DNA of 26,377 bases from assembly GCA_043816305.1 (NCBI GenBank), contig JBDRHZ010000037.1:1-26377 (forward strand), written 5' to 3'. How positions within the stretch are numbered: position 1 is the first letter of the stretch; the number at the start of each line of letters is the position of its first letter. The translations under genes were made by a program, and so were the position numbers. Source of the stretch: JAHIVN01 sp018816645. GTDB lineage: Bacteria; Patescibacteriota; Dojkabacteria; JAHIVN01. Of this stretch, positions 1 to 7,210 are shown piece after piece. The notes under the pieces are model-generated. The model did no database searches, was not told where the DNA came from, and was given only the letters and a program-made list of their open reading frames with translations.

Positions 1-1
1 A

Positions 2-154
2 AAAGGAACAGATTTTTCAAAGGTTGAGCAGGAAGAAATAGATGATATAATCGAGGAGATAAACAATCGTCCTAGAAAGATTCTGGGATACAGTACACCG
101 AACGAAGTTTTTGCTCAGAATCTTTCAAGTGTTCGGATCAAGAAGCGAATGTAG
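2..154 (+). CDS. IS30-family transposase, C-terminal end (partial)
   Basis: An open frame enters from the left edge and ends at TAG (152-154), giving about 50 residues. It contains the run INNRPRKILGYSTPNEVF, the hallmark C-terminal segment of IS30-family DDE transposases, where the Asn-Asn-Arg-Pro-Arg block sits at the end of the integrase core and the helix 'GY-TPNEVF' follows. The catalytic residues lie outside the window, so intactness cannot be judged. The 80 bases after the stop hold no gene and could include the right inverted repeat, which I cannot confirm without the left end. The family call is firm. Confidence 0.85.
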   Translation, partial: KGTDFSKVEQEEIDDIIEEINNRPRKILGYSTPNEVFAQNLSSVRIKKRM

Positions 155-234
155 GTCATTTAAAGGTGTCTGCCAATGTGGTAAGATTGACAAGCAGCTA
201 TTCGGCTATTCAGCTAAGTTAGTTCAATTCAAGT

Positions 235-774
235 ATGAAACTACTTGCAGAAGTAACAGATAAAGATTTCAATCCAAAATTTGTACCTGATAAGAACCGT
301 AGGTATATTTTCCGGAGGGCAGCTAGAGCTGTAATTATTAACAGAAATGGTGAGGTAGGAGTTATCTATGTAAATAAGGAGGATTATTACAAGATACCGG
401 GCGGTGGAATTAAAGCTGACGAGGATATCGCTGCTGCACTGGAACGGGAAGTAAAAGAAGAGAGCGGTTGTAAATGTGGGAAATTCAAAGAACTTGGGAT
501 CATAATTGATCAAAGAAGCATTCTTGAGGAAGATCTGGGTTTTGTACAGCTATCTTATGGATTTACAGCTAGAGTCAAAAAGGAAGGCAGGGCCTTATAC
601 ACAAAGCAGGAAGAGTCCGCAGGTTTTGAATTTAAGTGGATGAGTATAGAGGATGCTGTGAATGCTTTTGAACGACATAATGTAGACGATTATCACGGTA
701 GATTTATGCAGAAAAGGGATGGGCTGTTTGTGAGGGAGGCAGTGAGGAAAATTGGATCAAACACAGGGGTTTGA
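235..774 (+). CDS. Nudix hydrolase
   Basis: 179 residues. The Nudix box spans residues 57-79 and matches G-x5-E-x7-REUxEExGU exactly (G57, E63, R71-E72, E75-E76, G78), so the metal- and pyrophosphate-binding loop is intact. The family hydrolyses nucleoside diphosphates linked to another group, such as oxidised NTPs, NDP-sugars or dinucleotides. Substrate cannot be read from the sequence. The N-terminal beta strand and the following YKIPGGGI are typical of the MutT/ADP-ribose class. No clear Shine-Dalgarno precedes the ATG. The gene stands alone after the IS30 remnant, and its stop codon lies inside a 9-bp inverted repeat (754-777). Confidence 0.9.
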   Translation: MKLLAEVTDKDFNPKFVPDKNRRYIFRRAARAVIINRNGEVGVIYVNKEDYYKIPGGGIKADEDIAAALEREVKEESGCKCGKFKELGIIIDQRSILEEDLGFVQLSYGFTARVKKEGRALYTKQEESAGFEFKWMSIEDAVNAFERHNVDDYHGRFMQKRDGLFVREAVRKIGSNTGV

Positions 775-777
775 TCC
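754..777 (+). terminator. Hairpin over the Nudix stop codon, possible terminator
   Basis: Arms GGATCAAAC (754-762) and GTTTGATCC (769-777) pair perfectly around a 6-nt loop. The TGA stop is inside the right arm. No U-run follows, so intrinsic termination is uncertain. It may instead only protect the 3' end. Confidence 0.35.
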
Positions 778-851
778 AGCTACTGGGAAAAATATTGGTT
801 CATGGCTTGGACTATTGAGCCAGCAACTAGGGTCTTTTGAGGCAAGCGGCT

Positions 852-866
852 ACCGCCAGAGGCGGT
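852..866. repeat. Short interspersed palindrome (ACCGCC-AGA-GGCGGT)
   Basis: A perfect 6-bp stem with a 3-nt loop, followed by 'cagg'. A diverged copy with the same core and the same 'cagg' tail lies at about 15150-15167. Both sit between genes (the second inside a doubtful 48-codon frame), which suggests a dispersed palindromic repeat. Confidence 0.5.
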
Positions 867-893
867 CAGGAAAGCTCCTTGTCTTGAGTGGAC

Positions 894-1823
894 TTAAGAT
901 ACTACTCTTTCCAGTTCAGGAATAATCTGCTTTTTCCTTGACACTACCCCCGGCAGGTTTGCTTGGTTGTCTTCAACTTTGCAATCAAATGCTTTTTCAG
1001 CTATTTCTTTCTCTGAATCACTTTGAATGAGCACTTCTGCTTCAGAATTCAGAATGTCGACTACGAAAAAGAACATAAAATCAAGCGATTCTTCCTTTTT
1101 TAGTTCATCGATTCCCTTAAGTAGATCACCTTTCATTGCGATGGCATTTTCAGGCTTGGTGGTCTCTAGTACGGAGACTCTAACTTTCTTACCATTCAGT
1201 TCGAAAATCTTGCTATCTGAAAGAAGTATATCTTTTGGTTTCATTCCGTTCAAATCAGATTTAGCTTCAAACATTTCTTTTGCATGTATATCTATTTCTA
1301 TACCGGCTATCTTTGCTAGCTCCTCAGCAGCCTGCTTATCTTCTTCAGTTGTTGTCGGGCTTGTGAACTTTAACGTATCAGAAAGTATGGCCGAAACTAA
1401 TAATCCTGCCATATTTGTTGGTATATCGGTATTTCCTTCACTCTTCATTATCCCCCAAATAATTGTTGCTGAGCAGGCTATCGGTCTCATGGTCACCTTT
1501 ACCGGGGTAGATGTTGAGAGTCCTCCTGCAAGTTTATGATGATCGATTAGCTCTATTAGCTCAACTGCTTCGAGATTACCCGGAAGTTCTTTTGGGTTGT
1601 TAGTGTCGATTATAATTACTTTGTCATCATCTTCGAGTTTTTCTAACAGCTTAGGTGTTTCAATTTCAAACTTCTTCAGGACATACTCAGCTTCACGGTT
1701 GATATTACCCAGACGAAGAGCTTCTGCCTCGGTATTTTTCTTATTTGATAGATACCACGCATAAACGATTGGTGAGCAGGTAGAATCTGTGTCGGGTGAT
1801 TTATGGCCGAAAATTTTGATCAT
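894..1823 (-). CDS. ppaC: Manganese-dependent inorganic pyrophosphatase (family II)
   Basis: 309 residues, the usual length for a family II PPase of the DHH superfamily. It hydrolyses pyrophosphate to phosphate in the cytosol and so pulls biosynthetic reactions forward. Metal ligands are all visible and at near-canonical positions: H7, D11 and D13 in GHKSPDTDS, D73 in IIIDTNN, D94-H95-H96 (the DHH motif) and D149. The C-terminal DHHA2 domain carries SRKKQ (295-299), whose Arg and Lys bind phosphate. No Shine-Dalgarno is visible upstream of the ATG, and the leader carries a 7-bp tandem repeat (1829-1859). No neighbour on the same strand is close enough to indicate an operon. Confidence 0.95.
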   Translation of the reverse strand: MIKIFGHKSPDTDSTCSPIVYAWYLSNKKNTEAEALRLGNINREAEYVLKKFEIETPKLLEKLEDDDKVIIIDTNNPKELPGNLEAVELIELIDHHKLAGGLSTSTPVKVTMRPIACSATIIWGIMKSEGNTDIPTNMAGLLVSAILSDTLKFTSPTTTEEDKQAAEELAKIAGIEIDIHAKEMFEAKSDLNGMKPKDILLSDSKIFELNGKKVRVSVLETTKPENAIAMKGDLLKGIDELKKEESLDFMFFFVVDILNSEAEVLIQSDSEKEIAEKAFDCKVEDNQANLPGVVSRKKQIIPELERVVS

Positions 1824-1828
1824 GATAT

Positions 1829-1859
1829 TAAATGTAAAATGTAAAATGTAAAATGTAAA
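1829..1859. repeat. 7-bp tandem repeat in the ppaC leader
   Basis: About four copies of AAAATGT (on the minus strand ACATTTT) lie immediately upstream of the ppaC ATG. Such short-unit arrays can change copy number by slippage, but no promoter element could be placed relative to it. Confidence 0.75.
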
Positions 1860-1953
1860 GTATTGTCTTGACCGATGATTAATGATCGAAGATTGTAGCT
1901 AGGATTCTATAGGAAAAAAAACGCAAAGTAAAATTTGTGACAAAATATATACA

Positions 1954-1974
1954 CTGAAGAGTGCAACTCTTCAG
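1954..1974 (-). terminator. Hairpin downstream of SGNH gene, possible terminator
   Basis: CTGAAGAGT (1954-1962) and ACTCTTCAG (1966-1974) form a perfect 9-bp stem with a GCA loop, 45 bases beyond the SGNH stop. On the minus strand it is followed by an A/T-rich but interrupted T tract, so it is a plausible but not classic terminator. Confidence 0.45.
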
Positions 1975-2018
1975 CGAGAAGCGAAAGTAGGAGCAAAGCC
2001 GTGAATATTGGATGTAAC

Positions 2019-2759
2019 TTACGAGTGAAAATATTCTGGATACATTACTCCAGCCAGTGTCTCTTTTATATACAGTTCTGGGTCAAATTCTATACCCCAA
2101 ACCTCTTTTAGAAGAATTTTTGCTATGTAAGCGTTGCCGAGTTGGTTTGGATGAAGATAATCAATATCTCCTGGCTTGATACCCGCAACATCATTGCCGT
2201 TTTCTGATATGAATGTGAAAAACTTTTCCAGGTCGTGTGCTTTAAATTCCTCGAAGAGGTCAACAATCTTTACAGGTAATTTGTCTAAAGCCTCACTGGT
2301 CAGCTTTTTGTAACTAAGAAAATCGATGTTCCTTTTCTGGTTCAGAGTTGCAGTTGAAGTACAAAATACGTAATCGATATCTTTTTCAATGATATTTAAT
2401 GCAATTTTCCTAATGTTTCGTTTGTGTTCTTTTGGTTCTATCCCAAGATACATGTCATTCTTTCCGAAAATGCTTAAAACAAGATCCGGTTTATATGTAA
2501 GTACATATTCATTCAAATCCTTAAGCAAATCTTTGGTTGTAGCACCATCCATACCTGAATTTATACATCGGATTCTCCAAGAAGGTGTGGTCCAATCCTT
2601 TGTAACAGAGCCTATGTAGTCCTTCAAAACATATTCAACTATCTCTCTCCAGTTTGGGTGTACCCATTCAGTAGAAGTTATAGAGTCACCGTAGAAGACG
2701 ATTTTGTAGACCTTGTCTTTCTTGATCTTAGAGATTATCTTTTGTAGATATCTATTCAT
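2019..2759 (-). CDS. SGNH/GDSL-type hydrolase
   Basis: 246 residues with all four SGNH blocks: block I YGDSITS (nucleophile S26), block II SGMDGATT (Gly about 72), block III GKND (N101), and block V D200-Y-L-H203 followed by PN. The catalytic Ser-Asp-His triad and the oxyanion-hole Gly and Asn are therefore present. The family includes esterases, lipases and polysaccharide deacetylases. The substrate is unknown. No signal peptide is evident, so it is probably cytosolic. It lies 33 bases after a GNAT gene on the same strand and is probably the last gene of a three-gene transcript. No Shine-Dalgarno is seen. Confidence 0.9.
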   Translation of the reverse strand: MNRYLQKIISKIKKDKVYKIVFYGDSITSTEWVHPNWREIVEYVLKDYIGSVTKDWTTPSWRIRCINSGMDGATTKDLLKDLNEYVLTYKPDLVLSIFGKNDMYLGIEPKEHKRNIRKIALNIIEKDIDYVFCTSTATLNQKRNIDFLSYKKLTSEALDKLPVKIVDLFEEFKAHDLEKFFTFISENGNDVAGIKPGDIDYLHPNQLGNAYIAKILLKEVWGIEFDPELYIKETLAGVMYPEYFHS

Positions 2760-2792
2760 TTTTTGTTAACTGTTATTGGTTTATTAATGTTA

Positions 2793-3212
2793 TTAAAGTT
2801 TTGCCTCCATCTCGACCCAGCCGTTCTCTTTCAAACCCATTCTTTTATACCACATAAATGCTTCTGATTTGGGGTCTGCGACGAGTCTTATATTATCGAG
2901 CTTACTATTTCTCGCATATTTCAGAGCACCTTCCCAAAGCGCTTTTCCAATACCTTTCCCCATATGTTCAGGCAAAACTCCTATAGAGTGAATAATCAAT
3001 GTGTCAACATCCTTGTCTCCGATTAGGAATCCTACTATTTTACTTTCTTTTTCAGCTATGAGTCTGAAGGAGCATTTTTGATGTTCATCTATGTAGATTT
3101 TGCTATCTTTAAGTGACCAGCCTTGATCTACGCTGTTGAAAGCTTCTTTCATTATTGTCGAAACATCTTTTAGATCTACTTTTCTCATTTGTCGGATCGA
3201 TGTTTTGTTCAT
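2793..3212 (-). CDS. GNAT-family N-acetyltransferase
   Basis: 139 residues, typical for a single GNAT domain that moves an acetyl group from acetyl-CoA to an amine. The segment IHSIGVLPEHMGKGIGKALW holds beta-4 and the pyrophosphate-binding motif A (Q/R-x-x-G-x-G form, here M-G-K-G-I-G), and DPKSEAFMWYKRMGLKENG is the C-terminal motif B with the usual YKRMG. The acceptor is unknown. Its ATG overlaps the stop of the upstream cytidylyltransferase-like gene in an ATGA arrangement (3209-3212), which indicates translational coupling. Confidence 0.9.
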   Translation of the reverse strand: MNKTSIRQMRKVDLKDVSTIMKEAFNSVDQGWSLKDSKIYIDEHQKCSFRLIAEKESKIVGFLIGDKDVDTLIIHSIGVLPEHMGKGIGKALWEGALKYARNSKLDNIRLVADPKSEAFMWYKRMGLKENGWVEMEAKL

Positions 3213-3730
3213 AGTTTTTTACGAACTTCTGATGAGGATTTCCTCTTCTTGGTTTTTTGGATAAGTAATTTTATGCCAAGTTTCTCTGTTCTCTGTCGTC
3301 TTCTTTCTAGGAATTTATCTGTATTCTCATTTGTTATGACGAAAGAAGGGGAGAGTTCACTCAAAAGTTCTTGGTGGGCTTTATCCGCTTCGTATGAGTT
3401 GTACTTGAATATTTTAGCGAAAATGAAGTTGAAATCTACATTCTCTAGTTCTGATATGAGAGTGATTCTTTCCTTCTGATCAAAGAGAGGATCTTTTCCT
3501 TTTGTTATTCTTATCGTTTTGTCGTTATCGATCCCGACAATCAGGAAATCGGCTCTTTTCCTGGCGTACTCAAAGATTTCCAGGTGACCTGTATGAAGAA
3601 TATCAAATTTCCCCGTTACAAGCCCAACAGTTTTACCTCTTTGTTTGAGCCTGTTCGCGACTTTGCATAGGTGGATGAGTGGTAGTGTTTTTTTCATTTC
3701 TTGTTTACCTTTAGGGGCGTGATAAAACAT
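3209..3730 (-). CDS. Cytidylyltransferase-like nucleotidyltransferase (HxGH)
   Basis: 173 residues from the first ATG. An internal ATG at codon 12 (3697) is an alternative start and may be better, because conserved sequence only begins near residue 30. The motif GLVTGKFDILHTGHLEIF carries H46-T-G-H49, the ATP/CTP-binding signature of the nucleotidyltransferase superfamily that includes RfaE, TagD and phosphopantetheine adenylyltransferase. The C-terminal ISELENVDFNF resembles the RfaE/TagD type. It probably couples a sugar- or polyol-phosphate to a nucleotide, but the substrate is not deducible. It is the first gene of the run with the GNAT and SGNH genes, which hints at modification of a small metabolite or cell-surface precursor (inference). 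Confidence 0.8.
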   Translation of the reverse strand: MFYHAPKGKQEMKKTLPLIHLCKVANRLKQRGKTVGLVTGKFDILHTGHLEIFEYARKRADFLIVGIDNDKTIRITKGKDPLFDQKERITLISELENVDFNFIFAKIFKYNSYEADKAHQELLSELSPSFVITNENTDKFLERRRQRTEKLGIKLLIQKTKKRKSSSEVRKKL

Positions 3731-3873
3731 ATATCTAATATCTAATTCTATAATTTTCCGAAGAAAATAACAAAAAAGAAATACTTTGATAGATTAGTAT
3801 AAAAATAGCTCTCTTTATATGATCTGAATTTCGTTGTAAAATATCTTTTATATGTATATTACTAGCACTTAAC

Positions 3874-4275
3874 ATGAAAAAGACAAAAATTAACTCATCA
3901 GAATTTGCTGAAAGGCAGGGCTCCTATTCTCATGGATACAAAGTTGAAATAGGAGATGCTATTTTGATATTCACAACCGGACAGATAGCTCTTGATAAGA
4001 GTGGAAAAGTGCTCTACCCGGATGATCCTGTGAAGCAGGCAGAATTTGTATTTGAGTCACTAGAGAAAATTCTGAATGAAGCCGGTGCAAGTCTGGATGA
4101 TGTTGTGAAAGCGACAGTATTTGTTACAGATATGGGTGATTTTTCTGAGATCTCAAAAGTGAGAAACAAGTATTTTAAGAAAAGCGAACCGGTTTCGACC
4201 TTAGTTGAAGTGAAGAAGTTGGTTAAGGATGGTTGCCGGGTTGAGATTGAGGTAATAGCGGTGAAGAAGTTGTAG
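3874..4275 (+). CDS. Rid-family protein (YjgF/YER057c/UK114) without the catalytic Arg
   Basis: 133 residues. The Rid fold is recognisable from the substrate-loop region (FTTGQIALD), the helix QAEFVFESLEKILNEAGASL, and VVKATVFVTDMGDF. Classical RidA deaminates 2-aminoacrylate and related imines using an Arg in the block P-A-R-S-C-V-E-V. Here the block reads P-V-S-T-L-V-E-V (106-113), so the Arg position is Ser108. The protein therefore probably belongs to a Rid subgroup without imine deaminase activity. A weak TATATT lies 13 bases upstream of the ATG, and a hairpin follows the stop. Confidence 0.88.
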   Translation: MKKTKINSSEFAERQGSYSHGYKVEIGDAILIFTTGQIALDKSGKVLYPDDPVKQAEFVFESLEKILNEAGASLDDVVKATVFVTDMGDFSEISKVRNKYFKKSEPVSTLVEVKKLVKDGCRVEIEVIAVKKL

Positions 4276-4276
4276 A

Positions 4277-4338
4277 ATGCGACCGCTTGGTCGCATAAGA
4301 GTATGCTTTGATGAGGGTATGCGACAAGGATATCGCAT
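4277..4338 (+). terminator. Two related hairpins after the Rid gene
   Basis: ATGCGACC (4277-4284) pairs with GGTCGCAT (4289-4296) around GCTT. A second smaller copy of the same outer sequence, ATGCGA (4319-4324) with TCGCAT (4333-4338), follows. There is no strong U-run, so the termination role is tentative. Confidence 0.4.
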
Positions 4339-4382
4339 TGTACGTAGCAATTGGTTTCGAAATAATTTAGGTTAAATCATTT

Positions 4383-4724
4383 ATGAAAATTGTTCGGAAG
4401 TCAGAATCAACAAAATATGATGCTTCTAATACTGCTGATGTTTGGGAGTATAGCGTGGGAGATAAGAGTGTAAATGCTTCGGTTGGAATGATAAAGGGGA
4501 GGTATCCTGAAAAGGGAAGAGTGGTGAATGAAGTCTGTAAAGAACTAGTGCATGTATTGAGCGGGGAGGTGAAATTAGTACTTAACGGTAAGGAGTATTT
4601 ACTTCAAGAAGATGATCAGGTGTTGATTGAAGCTGGGGAGAAGTATTATTGGGAAGGGAAGTGTGAGCTGATGCTTATAAATGTGCCTACTTGGTATCCG
4701 GAGCAGCATAAGGTTGTTGAGTGA
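4383..4724 (+). CDS. Small cupin-domain protein
   Basis: 113 residues forming a single double-stranded beta-helix. The conserved run ELVHVLSGEVKLVLNGKEY, then LQEDDQVLIEAGEKYYWEG, matches the two cupin motifs with the G-E-V turn and the P/A-G-E-x-Y tail. The usual HxH metal ligands in motif 1 are reduced: only H57 region 'ELVHVLSG' offers a histidine, so metal-dependent enzymatic activity is doubtful and a binding role is possible. The ligand is unknown. It stands alone between two hairpin regions. No Shine-Dalgarno is visible. Confidence 0.8.
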   Translation: MKIVRKSESTKYDASNTADVWEYSVGDKSVNASVGMIKGRYPEKGRVVNEVCKELVHVLSGEVKLVLNGKEYLLQEDDQVLIEAGEKYYWEGKCELMLINVPTWYPEQHKVVE

Positions 4725-4747
4725 TGAATTGGTTATTAATTTATTTT

Positions 4748-4790
4748 CGGGACCAGGTTGGAAACCTGCTCCCGCATGTAATTATATGCG
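4748..4790 (+). terminator. Tandem hairpins after the cupin gene
   Basis: CGGGACCAGGTT (4748-4759) pairs with AACCTGCTCCCG (4763-4774) with one mismatch around a 3-nt loop. It is followed by a small stem GCATGT/ATATGC (within 4774-4789). Together they could end the cupin transcript, but no U-run follows. Confidence 0.4.
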
Positions 4791-4841
4791 GAAGGGGTAT
4801 TTATATGGAACTCCACTAATTAATAAATTGACACAGGATTT

Positions 4842-5309
4842 ATGAACAAGCTCTTAAAAGACTTCCTTTCGATCCCGATGCCTCTAGAAAAGTTATTGAT
4901 TGCTAGGCAGAGCTTCAGTCTGAAGATAGCTCATATGGTTGAGCATAGAAGAGTAGGTCTTTCAAGGGTGGATGAGCTGCCACAAGGTTGTGGTATGTTA
5001 TTTCTTTACGGAGAAACACAAATCCCAGGAACAGATAAAAAGCCGTTTGTCTCAATGTGTGCAAGAATGAATCTAACTGTTGTCTTTTTAAAGTCTTCGG
5101 GTGAAGTAGTCGGGATATTTGTAAATCTGAAAGGCGAAGGGGAAAAGAATTTCAAAACAGCTAGTAGGTACTATTGCAAAAAGCCGGCGGAAATGATGCT
5201 TGAGTTGAGAGGAGATTTGGAGTTGGGTTTGTACGAAGGGGATTCTGTCGATCTGAGGAAAGTGACAGACAAATATAGGGGAGAGATCTATACAGCCAAC
5301 AGAAAATAA
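4842..5309 (+). CDS. DUF192-family protein
   Basis: 155 residues. The order of conserved pieces fits DUF192 (COG1430): RRVGLSRVDELPQGCGMLFLY near 37-57, corresponding to the family's GL-x-R-x-L...GMLF block, then SMCARMNLTVVFL (the M-x-N-T-x-x-P-L-D-I-x-F strand, diverged here), SSGEVVGI, and AEMMLEL-x-GDLELGLYEGDSVDL at the C-terminus (the ...VLEL-x-AG...GI-x-x-GD block). Most family members are secreted or lipid-anchored, and the function is unknown. Here no signal peptide is visible at the N-terminus. AGGA lies three bases before the ATG, too close for an ideal Shine-Dalgarno. Confidence 0.65.
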   Translation: MNKLLKDFLSIPMPLEKLLIARQSFSLKIAHMVEHRRVGLSRVDELPQGCGMLFLYGETQIPGTDKKPFVSMCARMNLTVVFLKSSGEVVGIFVNLKGEGEKNFKTASRYYCKKPAEMMLELRGDLELGLYEGDSVDLRKVTDKYRGEIYTANRK

Positions 5310-5331
5310 GTTTCATAGATAAATTGATTTT

Positions 5332-5391
5332 AAGATAAGAACTCAGAAGACAAGATTGATTCGTGACGGGGATTACTTTAATTCTTATCTT
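5332..5391 (+). repeat. 10-bp inverted repeat with trailing T-run ahead of an MBL gene
   Basis: AAGATAAGAA (5332-5341) and TTCTTATCTT (5382-5391) are perfectly complementary across 40 bases, and the right arm runs into TTTTT eight bases before the downstream ATG. The geometry (closing helix plus U-run) resembles a terminator or attenuator in the leader of the MBL gene. The enclosed 40 nt match no riboswitch that I recognise. Confidence 0.4.
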
Positions 5392-5399
5392 TTTTCCAA

Positions 5400-6021
5400 A
5401 TGGATGATTTTAAAATTATAGTTGAAGGCTATGCTAGGCCAGGCAAGTCGGATAAAGAGTTCTATGCCAGCTGTACGACAACATTGCTATATTCCAAAGA
5501 CTTGAAGGTACTTGTCGATCCGGGAGCTGATAGAGATTTACTTCTTAAGAATCTGGATAAGGAAGGCCTGAATACAAGTGATATAGATATTCTGTTTCTC
5601 ACTCATTGGCATCCTGATCATTTTCTAAATATCAAATTATTTCCAGGACACGATATCGTAGATGCCACGACTATCTGGAAGAATGATGGAGAGGAGTATT
5701 TCCCCGCTTCAGATGAGGTGATGTCTAAGATCCCTGGAACGAATATCAAAATTTTATCCACACCAGGCCATAGGGAAGAGCATGCTTCGCTGCTTGTGCG
5801 TACCGAAAAGAAAGGAATAGTTTGTGTGGCTCAAGATGTATTCTGGTGGACAGATAGCGATCAGCCTGCGAAACCAACTCTTGCGGATTTGCTGGATCTG
5901 GGAAGATCCATATCTTGCGGATAAAAAGGCTTTGATGAAATCCAGGAAGTTAGTCCTGGAAAGCTGCGACTGGATAATACCCGGTCATGGAAAAATGTTT
6001 AAAAACCCTAGGAAGAAGTGA
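5400..6021 (+). pseudogene. MBL-fold metallo-hydrolase, frameshifted
   Basis: The first 167 codons encode an MBLAC1-like metallo-beta-lactamase-fold hydrolase with the metal motif H69-W-H71-P-D73-H74, then STPGHREEHASLL and VCVAQDVFWW carrying further ligands. The frame then runs into a stop at 5922-5924. The conserved C-terminal part (EDPYLADKKAL...DWIIPGHGKMF, ending at TGA 6019-6021) continues in the +1 frame. Removing one G from the GGG at 5900-5902 restores a single 206-residue protein with the closing PGHG metal motif. The lesion is therefore a one-base insertion, either a real mutation or a sequencing error. Substrate is unknown. A distant paralogue lies at 10159-11010. Confidence 0.85.
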
Positions 6022-6039
6022 TAACTCAAATAATAACCT

Positions 6040-6255
6040 TTTTAGCGCACTCTGAACTCAGCGCGGCAAACCATGCCTACGCCAAAGCTTTGGCACCTAA
6101 GCTTTCCCTTGACAAGCTCGGGATCGCTAAGAAAGCGGTGAACGGGATTCCCTGCTTCGCAGGACTAATTCAACCTAAGCTCAACCGTCGCTCCGCTTGG
6201 TTTCGCTAAGGATTCATTGAGCAAACCCGTTCCGGGTTTTCATTAAGTGATCCTT
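6040..6255. repeat. Palindrome-rich intergenic stretch
   Basis: GC-richer than its surroundings and packed with short palindromes: GCCAAAGCTTTGGC (6081-6094), CCTGC-TTC-GCAGG (6151-6163) and AAACCCG-TTC-CGGGTTT (6223-6239). The last is followed by a weak T tract and could terminate the upstream MBL transcript. A 63-codon open frame crosses this region but looks like translated repeat and is not called as a gene. Confidence 0.6.
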
Positions 6256-6296
6256 TTAGTTCAACAAACTCACCTTTGGTGAGCTTGTCGAACTAA
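6256..6296 (-). repeat. 19-bp stem-loop abutting tRNA-Gly
   Basis: Left arm 6256-6274 and right arm 6278-6296 pair over 19 positions with a 3-nt loop. The two non-Watson-Crick positions are G-U pairs only if the minus strand is transcribed, so the RNA version belongs to the tRNA strand. It touches the tRNA discriminator base, and may act in 3' processing or termination of the tRNA transcript. No U-run follows. Confidence 0.6.
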
Positions 6297-6369
6297 GCGG
6301 CGGACGGGATTCGAACCCGTGACCTTCTCCTTGGAAGGGAGACATTCTAGCCAACTGAACTACCGCCGC
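6296..6369 (-). tRNA. tRNA-Gly, anticodon TCC
   Basis: Full cloverleaf of 74 nt on the minus strand. Acceptor GCGGCGG (6369-6363) pairs with CCGCCGC (6303-6297) and is followed by discriminator U. The D-arm is GTTC/GAAT. The anticodon arm TCTCC-CTTCCAA-GGAGA has U33 and anticodon TCC, followed by A37. The T-arm is ACGGG-TTCGAAT-CCCGT. CCA is not encoded: the 3' end runs into the stem-loop at 6256-6296. Confidence 0.95.
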
Positions 6370-6593
6370 TTTAAAGAGCTTTCATATTATATTAGGTATC
6401 GAGTGATTTTTCAATTTTCTCTTTCCTAATCACAGAGTTCAATTACGTGACCAAGAAGCTGAAAACCACTGTTAGTAAAGGCGGTTTAGACTCTGTACAT
6501 TAATCCTAATTGGCATCGATCTAAAATTGTTTTCCTGAATTTGTTAAAAATGATAGAATTTGAATCGTATTGATAAATTAATTACTAATTTAT

Positions 6594-7178
6594 ATGAAGT
6601 GGTTTAATGTTAATTTTAGTTCGTTCAAAACAAAAGACGGCGAGATAATCGTATTCCGTCCACTTGAAGAGGGAGATGCAGAAGCTTTTGGGAAATTTTT
6701 AACCAGTTTGTCCGAAGAGACAAAAAAGTTATTTGGCCCTCATCCATTAACGAAGGAAGAAGCCGGGAAAATGTGCCTTCAGACCAAGTTTTCCAACACA
6801 CTTAGAATGATAGTTTCAAACTCAAATAGTGAAATAATTGGCTATATAGTGATTTCTTATCCCTTGAGAGAAAGCCAGCTTCAACGTTATGAGAACTATG
6901 ATGTTGAACTGATTCAAGGTCGGGATTTATGTATAGCACCATGTGTTTCAGATGATTATCAAGGAAAGGGTATTGGAGGCTTCATGTTGCAAGAAACAAT
7001 AAAAATTGCTAAAAATTTGGGAGCTAAGTATATTATCCTTTGGCAAGGAACACAAAAATCAAACAAAAGGGCAATCGATTACTACAAGAAATTTGGATTT
7101 CGGATAAATGCTGAGTTCGAAAGATACGATCATGCTAATTATGATCTAACTCTTTCTTTAGATGACGATATTGTTTAG
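6594..7178 (+). CDS. GNAT-family acetyltransferase
   Basis: 194 residues. The GNAT core is clear: FRPLEEGDAEAFGKFL (beta-1/alpha-1), then DLCIAPCVSDDYQGKGIGGFML with the acetyl-CoA motif Q-G-K-G-I-G, and KSNKRAIDYYKKFGF (motif B). The family acetylates amino groups of small molecules or proteins, and nothing here fixes the substrate. The gene lies alone downstream of the tRNA region after about 220 bases that contain only a 7-bp inverted repeat (6432-6438 with 6490-6496). No Shine-Dalgarno is visible. Confidence 0.88.
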   Translation: MKWFNVNFSSFKTKDGEIIVFRPLEEGDAEAFGKFLTSLSEETKKLFGPHPLTKEEAGKMCLQTKFSNTLRMIVSNSNSEIIGYIVISYPLRESQLQRYENYDVELIQGRDLCIAPCVSDDYQGKGIGGFMLQETIKIAKNLGAKYIILWQGTQKSNKRAIDYYKKFGFRINAEFERYDHANYDLTLSLDDDIV

Positions 7179-7210
7179 AATTCCGGTTCGAACTGAAATG
7201 CATAGCCTAC

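Noticed and set aside
840..893. RNase P RNA-like fragment ('ggaaagctcc')
   Set aside because: The match to the conserved P4 core is too short, and no other conserved region of the RNA is nearby. Treated as a palindromic spacer.
1027..1539. 170-codon plus-strand frame opposite ppaC
   Set aside because: Antisense to the conserved DHH-family coding region. Its Ser/Phe-rich composition is what reversed codons would give.
5332..5398. A known riboswitch (fluoride, c-di-GMP, glycine and similar)
   Set aside because: None of the conserved core sequences is present. Only the closing helix and T-run were found.
6018..6209. 63-codon open frame (plus strand) between the MBL gene and tRNA-Gly
   Set aside because: It runs through dense palindromes, has no ribosome site and no recognisable protein features, and overlaps the true MBL stop. 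Read as repeat sequence, not a gene.
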